A stretch of 9,037 nt of DNA from SBAX01 sp964421865. GTDB taxonomy: Bacteria > Planctomycetota > Phycisphaerae > UBA1845. The translations under genes were made by a program, and so were the position numbers. The notes beneath the pieces are model-generated. The model saw only the letters and a list, made by a program, of their open reading frames with translations. It searched no databases and was not told the DNA's origin. The stretch is taken from contig CAYQZH010000183.1 of NCBI GenBank assembly GCA_964421865.1, forward strand, positions 1 through 9,037, written 5' to 3'. Every line of letters starts with the position of its first letter. The first letter of the stretch is position 1. Of this stretch, positions 1 to 4,931 are shown piece after piece.

Positions 1-300
1 AGCTGCCCGGTAGAAGAACCGTTCGTACACCGTCCAGTGCTTGGCCACATGCCCCAGCAGCGACGAGCCGATGGTGCAGACCCGATTCGTCACCGTGGGT
101 TTGGAACGGCACAACACCCAGCCGGTGGCGATGTGCAGGAAGGTGAGGAACGTCGGGCGGGTAAACGCCGCCCCCAACCGTTGACCAAGGGCCTCCCAGC
201 CGTTACCAAGGTGGCATCCTTGCCGACCTCCTCCGCTGCTGTGGTAACCCCTACACCATTGGAAGGTCGGCATGGCTCTTTGTGAAGATCCTCCGCTCAT
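1..300 (-). CDS. DDE-type transposase, N-terminal part (runs off the left edge)
   Basis: A minus-strand frame is open from ATG at 300 to position 1, with an in-frame TGA just upstream (304-306). It encodes 100 residues and continues beyond the window. Residues 31-60 read as a tryptophan/leucine-rich helical stretch (LGNGWEALGQ, then FTRPTFLTFLHIATGWVL). A 'TVTNRV' segment follows, and then 'HWTVYERFFYRAA' at the edge. This order (hydrophobic helix, T-V-T, then a Y/F-x-R-F-F block) is what I recognise at the start of the large transposases of the DDE endonuclease superfamily that are abundant in planctomycetes. The catalytic acidic residues would lie outside the window. A second in-frame ATG at 273 is an alternative start; neither has a clear ribosome binding site. 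The gene starts only 45 bases from an orphan tRNA-Leu half, so the insertion-sequence end probably lies between about 301 and 344. Family-level assignment is by pattern memory only. Confidence 0.65.
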   Translation of the reverse strand, partial: MSGGSSQRAMPTFQWCRGYHSSGGGRQGCHLGNGWEALGQRLGAAFTRPTFLTFLHIATGWVLCRSKPTVTNRVCTIGSSLLGHVAKHWTVYERFFYRAA

Positions 301-344
301 GGCTCAAAAACGGCTAAAGTCCACAATTTGATGGTACCATGATT

Positions 345-385
345 GGGCGAGTGGCGGAATGGCAGACGCTGGGGACTTAAAATCC
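345..385 (+). repeat. Orphan 5' half of tRNA-Leu(UAA), direct repeat copy 1
   Basis: These 41 bases are identical to positions 3497-3537 of the complete tRNA-Leu gene: acceptor 5' strand, D arm, anticodon loop with TAA, and the first bases of the 3' anticodon strand. Beyond 385 the match stops abruptly, and the sequence becomes AT-rich with no variable arm, T arm or acceptor 3' strand, so it cannot make a tRNA. The break at the anticodon stem-loop is a usual crossover place for tyrosine integrases that use tRNA genes. I therefore infer an attachment-site remnant or a partial duplication of the tRNA. Confidence 0.85.
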
Positions 386-567
386 AATTAAGCCCTTGTA
401 AAATAAGAGGTTATGATCGTTTTGTTCCCGTAATCTCCGTAGCTTTTCTTATCTTTTTGATTGTGCTGTTTTTCATCCTTCCCCGGGAAAAAACAGATCA
501 CCAGCCGCTGACGGAGGAGCTGCATCTACGTGAATCACCGAGAGCAGCGAGAAATATACCTGATCGG
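386..567. other. AT-rich intergenic stretch next to the tRNA half
   Basis: About 180 bases between the tRNA-Leu half and the stop codon of the minus-strand protease gene. The first ~100 bases are clearly AT-rich (runs such as cttatctttttgattg and gggaaaaaac), unlike the GC-rich surroundings. I see no convincing gene. A plus-strand frame through it begins inside the tRNA copy and runs into the antisense of the protease gene. No clear rho-independent terminator for the protease gene is visible. The composition shift at the exact point where the tRNA match ends supports a recombination junction. Confidence 0.5.
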
Positions 568-3207
568 TCAAGGCATCAGCGAGAACTCCTGCTGAAAGAC
601 CGCATAGTCACGAAGGTCGATCGCGCCGTCGAAGTTGGCATCGGCCAGCCCGCAGCATGAGACCGGGTAAAGCGGCGGATCGCACAACATCCGATCGCAT
701 ACGTCCGTCCGGCAGAGGAAGAAAGTCGCATAATCCGTCAATTGCAGCCGGCCGTCTCCATCAAAATCGCCGGTCTGATCGCATTCGTCGGGAATTGCAT
801 TCGAGTTGCAGTCCGCACAGCCCGGGTGGCCCGAGCAGGTGGCGATTGCGCACGCATCCGCGACCCCATCGGCATTGCAATCCCCAATTCCAAAGACGTA
901 CGCCGCGCAGCAAATCGAACCCGCCCCGCTATCGAACTGGGAAGCGCCCACGACCACGACGTCTCCGCTGACCGCCACGCGGTCAAGGCGACGAGTCGCC
1001 ACCGCGTCCGAGGGGGTGAGCTTCCGTTGTTCGACCCAGTATCCCGGCGTACCGGGATGGAAGCGGTAGACGTACGCAGAACCGCAATCGAGCCCGGGGG
1101 CGCAATCGTCCCGCCAGCCTCCCACAACGACCGTGTCCCCGCTGACGGAGACGGAACTGCCGAAGTTGTCGTTGGGCACCGCGTCCGAGGCGGTGAGCTT
1201 GGCCTCCTCAACCCACACACTGCCATTGAAGCGGTAGACGTACGCCGCGCCGCAATCCGGCCCGGCCGAGCAATTGTGCTTGGGAGCACCCACGACCGCC
1301 ACGTCCCCGCTGACGGATACGTAGCCGAACTCGTCACCCGCTTCCGCGTCCGAGGCGATAAGCTCCTGTTCCTCCATCCAGTGTCCCGGCTCGCCGGGAT
1401 TGAACCGGTAGACATACGCCGCGCCGCAGTCGAGCGCCGCATCGCAGTCGCGTCGGTTAGCCCCCGCGACGGCTACGTTCCCACTGATGGAGACCTTGAA
1501 GCCGAACCTGTCGTTGTACGCCGCGTCCGAGGCGGTGAGCTTCTGCTCTTGCTGCCAATGGCTGCCATTGAAGCGGAAGACGTATGCCGACCCACATAAT
1601 ATCCCGGCCGTGCACTGGTCCCCAAACGCCCCAACCACGACGACGTCCCCGCTGACGGAGACGGGACTGGCCAACCAGACATTGAACGTCCCGTCCGAGG
1701 CGGCGAGCCTGCCCTCGTCGACCCAGGCGCTCCCGTCGAAACGGTAGACGTATGCAGACCCGCAGCCTGGGTCCGGGCAAGAGTCCTCGCGGGCCCCGAC
1801 GACCGCCACGCTCCCGTCGACGGACACGGAAAAACTGAAGTCATCAACGTGCGCCGGGTCCGAGGCGCGGAGTTGCTGTTCCTCGACCCAGCGTCCCGGC
1901 GCGCCGGGATTGAAACGGTAGACATACACCGCGCCGCAGTTCGCCCCGACCGGGCAATCACCTTGGCCGGACCCCCCAACGAGTACCACGTCCCCGCTGA
2001 CGGAGACGGAAGTGCGTAAGCGCCCACCCTGCGCCGCGTCCGAAGCGGTGAGCTTTGCGTCTTCGTGAACCCCGCACGGCACCGGCAGGCAGTCCGGCGT
2101 CAAGCCTATGCAAAGTTCGTTGAAATCCGCCTGACCGCTCCCATCGCAATCCGGGAAGCGCTCACAGGTGTCCGGAATGCCGTTCCCGGTGCAATCGGCG
2201 GCGCCGTCCGCGAGGTCGCATTCGTCCGGCAGGCCGTTCCGGTCGCAGTCACGACTCGTGCCGGCCGAGATATCCCACCCGTCACGGATGTAATTCGTAT
2301 TGCAGTCCGGACCGCTGAAACCGTACAGGAAACCCATCCCGCGGGCGTCCCATTCGCTCAAACCGGGCCGGCCTATCAAATGCTGCCATGACTCGTTCGG
2401 CGGAAGGACCGTGATCGTTTCACAGCCGCCTGGACAGGGGACACAAACGGAAAACGCGCATTCGTGGTAATGCATGACGGAGGCAAAATCGTAGGGCCCG
2501 AACTCACCACCCGGATTGGCCCGGACATCGAAGTTCCCGTTGCAAGGGGCGCCATTGCAACCAAGGTTGTCCCAATTGATCCGCACGTAAGCGTCTCGAT
2601 CCATTCTCGACTGTTCATGCCAATACCCCAGCGTGTGCCCCAGCTCGTGGCGAATGGCACCGCCACCGGCGGTTACGCCCAGGTATTGCCTGACGCCGCT
2701 GTGCCCGATATACGAATAGTTGCCGGACGAAGTTTGCGAGATGTGCACGTAGGCCGTGTCCGTCGCGCGAGGGCGAAACTCGATATCGGCTCGCGCCTCC
2801 CATTCGCCCATGGCATGGAGCACGGCCGTCTGTGTGGCCGATGAGACATTCGCATCGAACTCGTAGGGCACGACTCCGCCGGGCCAAATACTGGTCGTAT
2901 AGCTGGCCGCCACGACCGGATTCAAGAAGTCCTCGGGCACGATGATGTCGCCCTCGATGATGACGAAACCCGGCGGCACTCCGTCCGCGTGCGAGAGCAG
3001 AGCGTTCAGAACGCCTTCATCGCCGTCGAGTCGGCTCTGGTCCTCGGCCGGCTCGCCCTCGGCTTCGATGCAGGCCGTTTCATTGTCAGGTCCGCGTATC
3101 GAAGCCCCCTTGAGGTTGGGACGGGATTGCGCATGACCGGCGAATTGCGAGAGGCCGACGATGATCGCCGCGGTGGTGAAGTTTTGAGAAAATCCTCGAT
3201 CTTTCAT
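568..3207 (-). CDS. Secreted astacin-family metalloprotease with seven-bladed FG-GAP-like propeller and dockerin-like tail
   Basis: The gene encodes 879 residues. Residues 1-28 look like a signal peptide (MKDRGF, hydrophobic TTAAIIVGLS, then AGHA/QS). The M12A (astacin) domain spans roughly 100-300. Its zinc site is H187-E188-L-G-H191 with G194, H197 and the following R-M-D-R-D, and its Met-turn is S-V-M245-H-Y247, so all hallmark residues are present and an active zinc endopeptidase is expected. Residues 300-366 and 776-812 are Cys/Asp-rich calcium-binding-like segments (DCNTN, NGLPDECD, NAIPDECD). Seven repeats (about 384-773; cores such as SVSGDVVVVGA and CGSAYVYRF) fit a seven-bladed integrin-type propeller. 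Residues 813-831 and 855-875 form two dockerin-type EF hands (GDFDGDG..LTDYA, ANFDGAIDLRDYA). The start is supported by GAGG on the minus strand, 6 bases before ATG. The substrate is unknown; the protein is probably extracellular or cell-surface. The frame is intact, and the gene stands alone between a tRNA-Leu fragment and a MITE-like element. Confidence 0.9.
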   Translation of the reverse strand: MKDRGFSQNFTTAAIIVGLSQFAGHAQSRPNLKGASIRGPDNETACIEAEGEPAEDQSRLDGDEGVLNALLSHADGVPPGFVIIEGDIIVPEDFLNPVVAASYTTSIWPGGVVPYEFDANVSSATQTAVLHAMGEWEARADIEFRPRATDTAYVHISQTSSGNYSYIGHSGVRQYLGVTAGGGAIRHELGHTLGYWHEQSRMDRDAYVRINWDNLGCNGAPCNGNFDVRANPGGEFGPYDFASVMHYHECAFSVCVPCPGGCETITVLPPNESWQHLIGRPGLSEWDARGMGFLYGFSGPDCNTNYIRDGWDISAGTSRDCDRNGLPDECDLADGAADCTGNGIPDTCERFPDCDGSGQADFNELCIGLTPDCLPVPCGVHEDAKLTASDAAQGGRLRTSVSVSGDVVLVGGSGQGDCPVGANCGAVYVYRFNPGAPGRWVEEQQLRASDPAHVDDFSFSVSVDGSVAVVGAREDSCPDPGCGSAYVYRFDGSAWVDEGRLAASDGTFNVWLASPVSVSGDVVVVGAFGDQCTAGILCGSAYVFRFNGSHWQQEQKLTASDAAYNDRFGFKVSISGNVAVAGANRRDCDAALDCGAAYVYRFNPGEPGHWMEEQELIASDAEAGDEFGYVSVSGDVAVVGAPKHNCSAGPDCGAAYVYRFNGSVWVEEAKLTASDAVPNDNFGSSVSVSGDTVVVGGWRDDCAPGLDCGSAYVYRFHPGTPGYWVEQRKLTPSDAVATRRLDRVAVSGDVVVVGASQFDSGAGSICCAAYVFGIGDCNADGVADACAIATCSGHPGCADCNSNAIPDECDQTGDFDGDGRLQLTDYATFFLCRTDVCDRMLCDPPLYPVSCCGLADANFDGAIDLRDYAVFQQEFSLMP
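889..2058 (-). repeat. Tandem coding repeats, seven propeller units
   Basis: Seven units of roughly 165-180 bases lie within the protease gene. Each encodes the pattern KLTASDA-x(5,8)-VSVSGDVVVVGA-x(8,12)-CGSAYVYRF. On the plus strand the recurring words are gtccccgctgacgg and gcgtccgaggcggtgagc. Units differ at many positions; the last (VAVSGDVVVVGA) and fifth (one residue shorter before VSVSG) are the most divergent. Each unit also carries a cysteine pair (such as DC...DCG) in the loop between core strands, which is unusual for plain FG-GAP repeats and may form a disulphide per blade. Confidence 0.8.
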
Positions 3208-3213
3208 TGTCGA

Positions 3214-3217
3214 CCTC
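3214..3217 (-). promoter_or_regulatory. Ribosome binding site of the protease gene
   Basis: GAGG on the minus strand (plus strand cctc), six bases before the ATG at 3207. It favours this start, which also gives a good signal peptide. Confidence 0.6.
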
Positions 3218-3250
3218 GCCGCATATGATACCTCTTCCGGTTCTCGCGAT

Positions 3251-3458
3251 CTAGTACTACAACGCTAGATTCGCATCGCGCGGCTTGAAGGAAAGCCCGT
3301 TGAAACGGGCGGAGGGAGGGGTTGGGGGTCGAGCGCGTTACCAGCCGTAAACGGCTGGCCTGAGGCGCCGCCTTCGGCGGCGGGAAGGCCGCTAAAGCGG
3401 CCTGAATCGCAGACCCCCTGTCCAACCCCTCGGGACAAACTTAGCGTTGTAGTACTAG
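3251..3458. mobile_element. MITE-like element with perfect 17-bp terminal inverted repeats
   Basis: The left end ctagtactacaacgcta (3251-3267) is the exact reverse complement of tagcgttgtagtactag (3442-3458). The 208-base interval has no credible gene but is packed with nested palindromes. Hairpin stems are 3295-3301/3304-3310 (gcccgtt), 3341-3348/3351-3358 (ccagccgt), 3366-3372/3376-3382 (cgccgcc) and 3386-3393/3396-3403 (aggccgct). An outer pairing of 3316-3325 with 3422-3431, plus 3325-3330 with 3412-3417, encloses the last three. Both ends read CTAG. The IS630 family is known to target CTAG and duplicate TA, so a TA-flanked non-autonomous relative of an IS630/Tc1-type element is possible; that link is inference. 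It sits just upstream of the protease gene and just upstream of tRNA-Leu, so it may affect expression of both. Confidence 0.7.
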
Positions 3459-3481
3459 GTGCGTAAGAAAGAGAAAACCTT

Positions 3482-3487
3482 GATAAT
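3482..3487 (+). promoter_or_regulatory. Possible -10 box of the tRNA-Leu gene
   Basis: GATAAT, one base from the consensus, lies nine bases before the tRNA 5' end, outside the MITE-like element. No good -35 box is seen at the expected distance (gtgcgt at 3459-3464), so this is tentative. Confidence 0.25.
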
Positions 3488-3496
3488 GAAACGTTG

Positions 3497-3581
3497 GGGC
3501 GAGTGGCGGAATGGCAGACGCTGGGGACTTAAAATCCCCTCGGGTGAATACCCGGTGCGGGTTCGATTCCCGCCTCGCCCA
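3497..3581 (+). tRNA. tRNA-Leu (anticodon UAA)
   Basis: The gene is 85 nt. Acceptor GGGCGAG pairs with CTCGCCC, followed by discriminator A. The anticodon stem GGGGA/TCCCC has loop CTTAAAA with TAA at 3529-3531. A long variable arm (tcgggtgaatacccgg) marks a class II tRNA. The T arm is GCGGG-TTCGATT-CCCGC. CCA is not encoded. Its first 41 bases are repeated at 345-385. The stop codon of the convergent minus-strand membrane protein gene, once repaired, lies five bases past its 3' end. Confidence 0.97.
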
Positions 3582-3586
3582 ATACG

Positions 3587-4130
3587 TCACGGCACTTTCG
3601 GCGCAGCGCGCAAGTCGTCGCGGGCAAGGATGTCGTGGTGGGAGGGTCCATCTCGATCGTCTGGGCGAGCGTGTCGCGGATGAGGCGATTCGGCGAGAAG
3701 GCATCGCCGTCTGGAACGCCGATCGCAACAACCGATCCAAGGGGCACCCGCCCGAGCGCCACGTTTTTCAAACGGCGTTTACAGGCTGTCGCCCCACTTG
3801 CCGCCCTCACACTCACGTAGCTCCAATACAAGTTTTCATCTATACTAGAAAGCTGAACCGCCGCCTTCCCATTGCGATCAAGAATCTTGATGGATGCCAG
3901 AGAACCGACCGTCCCGATCCGAATGCGCGGGTTTCCTTTGGTATCGCTGACCACGAACTCGTCGGCTTCGATGACTCGCTTGCCGTCCGGCTTCGTACCT
4001 TCAGGAGCCGCCTGTCCAACAATCAACATCGCCCCACTCCTAGCAGGACGCTTAGCGCGAATCGAGTCGCGCGGCGAACTCGTCTCTCCAAGCATGCTAT
4101 TCGTTCCTTGAGATGTTCCAATTTGTTCAC
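3587..4130 (-). pseudogene. Single-pass membrane protein of a planctomycete-type family, broken by two frameshifts
   Basis: I do not know its function. The start is GTG at 4130 with AAGGAG six bases upstream. The first frame gives a heptad-like coiled coil (NKLEHLKERIACLERRVRR) and enters a hydrophobic helix (RFALSVLLGVG), then hits TGA at 4023-4025. One extra G in the run at 4032-4035 joins it to the next frame and completes the helix as RFALSVLLGVGAMLIVGQ. The outer domain follows: VIEADEFVVSD, KGNPRIRIG, IKILDRNGKAAVQL. These beta repeats of the xxEFVVxDxxGKxRxxLG kind recur in planctomycete membrane proteins of unknown role. A second missing base near 3641-3648 lets the end read SHHDILARDDLRAAPKVP then TGA at 3587-3589. 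With both repairs the length is exactly 182 codons. Unrepaired, the central frame reads on into antisense tRNA and stops at its anticodon (3529), which is not a plausible natural end. It is either a true pseudogene or a local sequence error. Confidence 0.7.
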
Positions 4131-4136
4131 ACCGTT

Positions 4137-4142
4137 CTCCTT
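4137..4142 (-). promoter_or_regulatory. Strong ribosome binding site fixing a GTG start
   Basis: AAGGAG on the minus strand, six bases before GTG at 4128-4130. It decides the start of the frameshifted membrane protein gene, because the ATGs further upstream lie in the REP palindromes and the downstream ATG at 4095 would lose the coiled coil. Confidence 0.65.
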
Positions 4143-4180
4143 CCGGCTTGTTTCTACACCTCTCGCAACACCTCGACATC

Positions 4181-4240
4181 GCTAGGGTCCGCTGTGCGGA
4201 CCGCTTCATCGATGTTCGGTCCGCAGAGCGGACCCTACGC
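4181..4240. repeat. Inverted pair of REP-like palindromes
   Basis: Arms 4183-4203 and 4217-4237 are inverted copies with one mismatch in 21 bases and a 13-base centre. Each arm is itself a perfect hairpin: GGTCCGC-TGT-GCGGACC on the left and GGTCCGC-AGA-GCGGACC on the right. Read on the minus strand, the right copy is preceded by GTAG (4235-4238); the left copy has CTAG (4182-4185). GTAG plus a short palindrome is the known layout of REP sequences mobilised by REP-associated tyrosine transposases (RAYT/TnpA-REP), and inverted pairs correspond to BIME-type units. No such transposase gene is in this window. The pair lies between the nucleotidyltransferase gene and the membrane protein gene. Confidence 0.75.
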
Positions 4241-4251
4241 ACTGGGCCTTC

Positions 4252-4605
4252 TCAACCCACTCTCCAACCGTTTCGTTCGTAGAGTACGATCCCGCTGTCG
4301 AAGGCGTCTCGGATCAACGGATCAAACTCAGCGTACCGTCGCGAGGCGTCGTCCGGTCGCCGAACCACGACATCGACCGAAAAACGCGGATCGAGGTGAT
4401 TCAGGATCTCGAGCGACTTGTGGAAGCCCTTCCCCTCAAACGGCATGATGACCAGGAGGTCGACGTCGTTCGGGGCTTCAAGAACCTCCGACGTGGGCAC
4501 TGCTCGCGGAGCAGTGGCACACGAGCCGAAGAGGATGATCTTGTCGGGGCGGAAGTGCTCGGCGATGCGGCGACTGCGTTCCTGGATTTCGTTCAAGGCG
4601 ACCAT
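4252..4605 (-). CDS. MNT-type minimal nucleotidyltransferase domain protein
   Basis: The protein has 117 residues from ATG at 4605; a TTG at 4614 would add three. The pol-beta superfamily signature is visible: IILFGS (G27-S28), then NDVDLLVIM with D47 and D49 as metal ligands, and FSVDVVVRR supplying a third acidic residue, D78. The segment between GS and DVD is 18 residues (29-46), longer than usual for MntA-like proteins, and the usual glycine after GSxxx is absent (GSCATAPRA). In this family the protein typically adds nucleotides to a partner HEPN toxin or related target and so acts as an antitoxin; no HEPN gene is adjacent here. A perfect -10 TATAAT lies upstream at 4638-4643. The gene is intact. 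It is alone on its transcript unless co-transcribed with the membrane protein gene across the REP pair. The AGGA start signal is weak. Confidence 0.82.
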   Translation of the reverse strand: MVALNEIQERSRRIAEHFRPDKIILFGSCATAPRAVPTSEVLEAPNDVDLLVIMPFEGKGFHKSLEILNHLDPRFSVDVVVRRPDDASRRYAEFDPLIRDAFDSGIVLYERNGWRVG

Positions 4606-4637
4606 GCTCGGCAATCCTGTTCTTTCGACGAAGGGGT

Positions 4638-4643
4638 ATTATA
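4638..4643 (-). promoter_or_regulatory. Perfect -10 box for the nucleotidyltransferase gene
   Basis: TATAAT on the minus strand, about 32 bases before the ATG at 4605. At a 16-base spacing the -35 would be TTCCAG (poor), and TTGAGC lies too far upstream at 22 bases. The -10 is good but the -35 is uncertain. Confidence 0.45.
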
Positions 4644-4696
4644 GGCCGGGCGGACGAGGCTGGAAGCTCAACTCATCAGGATGACCCTCACCCCAA

Positions 4697-4719
4697 CCCT
4701 CTCCCTGGGAGGGAGAGGG
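4697..4719. repeat. Palindromic intergenic repeat (ccctctccct / agggagaggg)
   Basis: A perfect 10-bp stem, 4697-4706 with 4710-4719 and loop ggg, is preceded by ctcaccccaa. The motif 'cctcaccc(c/t)aaccctctccc' followed by its complement is a hairpin that recurs between genes in many unrelated bacterial genomes. Confidence 0.7.
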
Positions 4720-4743
4720 GGACGAACCTGGGGGGCGTCGGAT

Positions 4744-4790
4744 CCCAGGACTGAAGGTCCTGGGCTAATTTCGGGCGTCCCGGCCGGGAC
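4744..4790. repeat. Two adjacent short palindromes
   Basis: The stem cccaggac/gtcctggg (4744-4751 with 4757-4764, loop tgaag) is followed by the 14-base perfect palindrome gtcccggccgggac (4777-4790). The first has the same stem-(t)gaa-stem style as the hairpin at 3295-3310 in the MITE-like element. There is no T tract, so neither is a classical terminator. Confidence 0.6.
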
Positions 4791-4792
4791 GT

Positions 4793-4818
4793 GCGCCGCC
4801 CACGAGGGGCGGCGCTAC
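4793..4818 (-). repeat. REP-like element: GTAG followed by a 9-bp hairpin
   Basis: On the minus strand GTAG (4815-4818) runs into GCGCCGCCC-loop-GGGCGGCGC. The arms are 4793-4801 and 4807-4815 with loop acgag on the plus strand, and the hairpin shares the G of GTAG. The GTAG-plus-palindrome layout is that of REP elements but the stem sequence differs from the pair at 4181-4240, so this is a separate subfamily. It forms the left end of the larger direct repeat. Confidence 0.6.
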
Positions 4819-4931
4819 ATTAACCGTGCTGGATTCGCCGGTCTGCGCTGCGCTCCGCATCCTGACCCACGACCCTTTGCGCAAAGGGCAGGTGGGCGCG
4901 GCTCTGAGCGGGACGCGGGGCGGATCGGGCA
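4794..4931 (+). repeat. Long direct repeat copy 1, left of hicBA
   Basis: Bases 4794-4901 align without gaps to 5436-5543 at about 87% identity (14 or so differences in 108). After an extra ~15 bases in this copy, the match resumes over ggggcggatcgggca. It contains the REP-like hairpin at 4793-4818, the conserved block gtgctggattcgcc, and a 16-base perfect palindrome ccctttgc/gcaaaggg (4873-4888) that extends with a bulge to cccac/gtggg (4866-4896). It ends at the hicA stop codon. No gene is seen in it. Confidence 0.8.

Noticed and set aside
345..480. Group I intron in tRNA-Leu(UAA), as in cyanobacteria
   Set aside because: The tRNA breaks near the classic intron site and aattaagcccttg loosely recalls such introns, but I see no conserved group I core elements, and the copy at 3497-3581 is complete rather than a 3' exon.
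343..660. Plus-strand reading frame of 105 codons with a hydrophobic segment (VISVAFLIFLIVLFFIL)
   Set aside because: It begins with translated tRNA sequence (GEWRNGRRWGLK) and ends inside antisense of the protease gene; the hydrophobic stretch is a by-product of the pyrimidine-rich, AT-rich DNA.
738..2844. Long frames on both strands overlapping the protease gene (for example 742-1599 plus and 738-1442 minus)
   Set aside because: They are shadows of a GC-rich repetitive coding region; arginine-rich or low-complexity products and no start signals.
3204..3425. Minus-strand frame of 73 codons inside the MITE-like element
   Set aside because: It consists of palindrome sequence, has no recognisable protein features, and overlaps the ribosome binding site of the protease gene.
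3441..3740. Minus-strand frames across tRNA-Leu (products containing ARRESNPHRVF or GEAGIEPAPGIHPRGF)
   Set aside because: These are antisense translations of the tRNA-Leu gene, a well-known false-gene pattern.
4217..4240. Rho-independent terminator of the nucleotidyltransferase gene
   Set aside because: The hairpin is strong and well placed, but no T tract follows on the minus strand, and the GTAG-hairpin layout is better explained as a REP.
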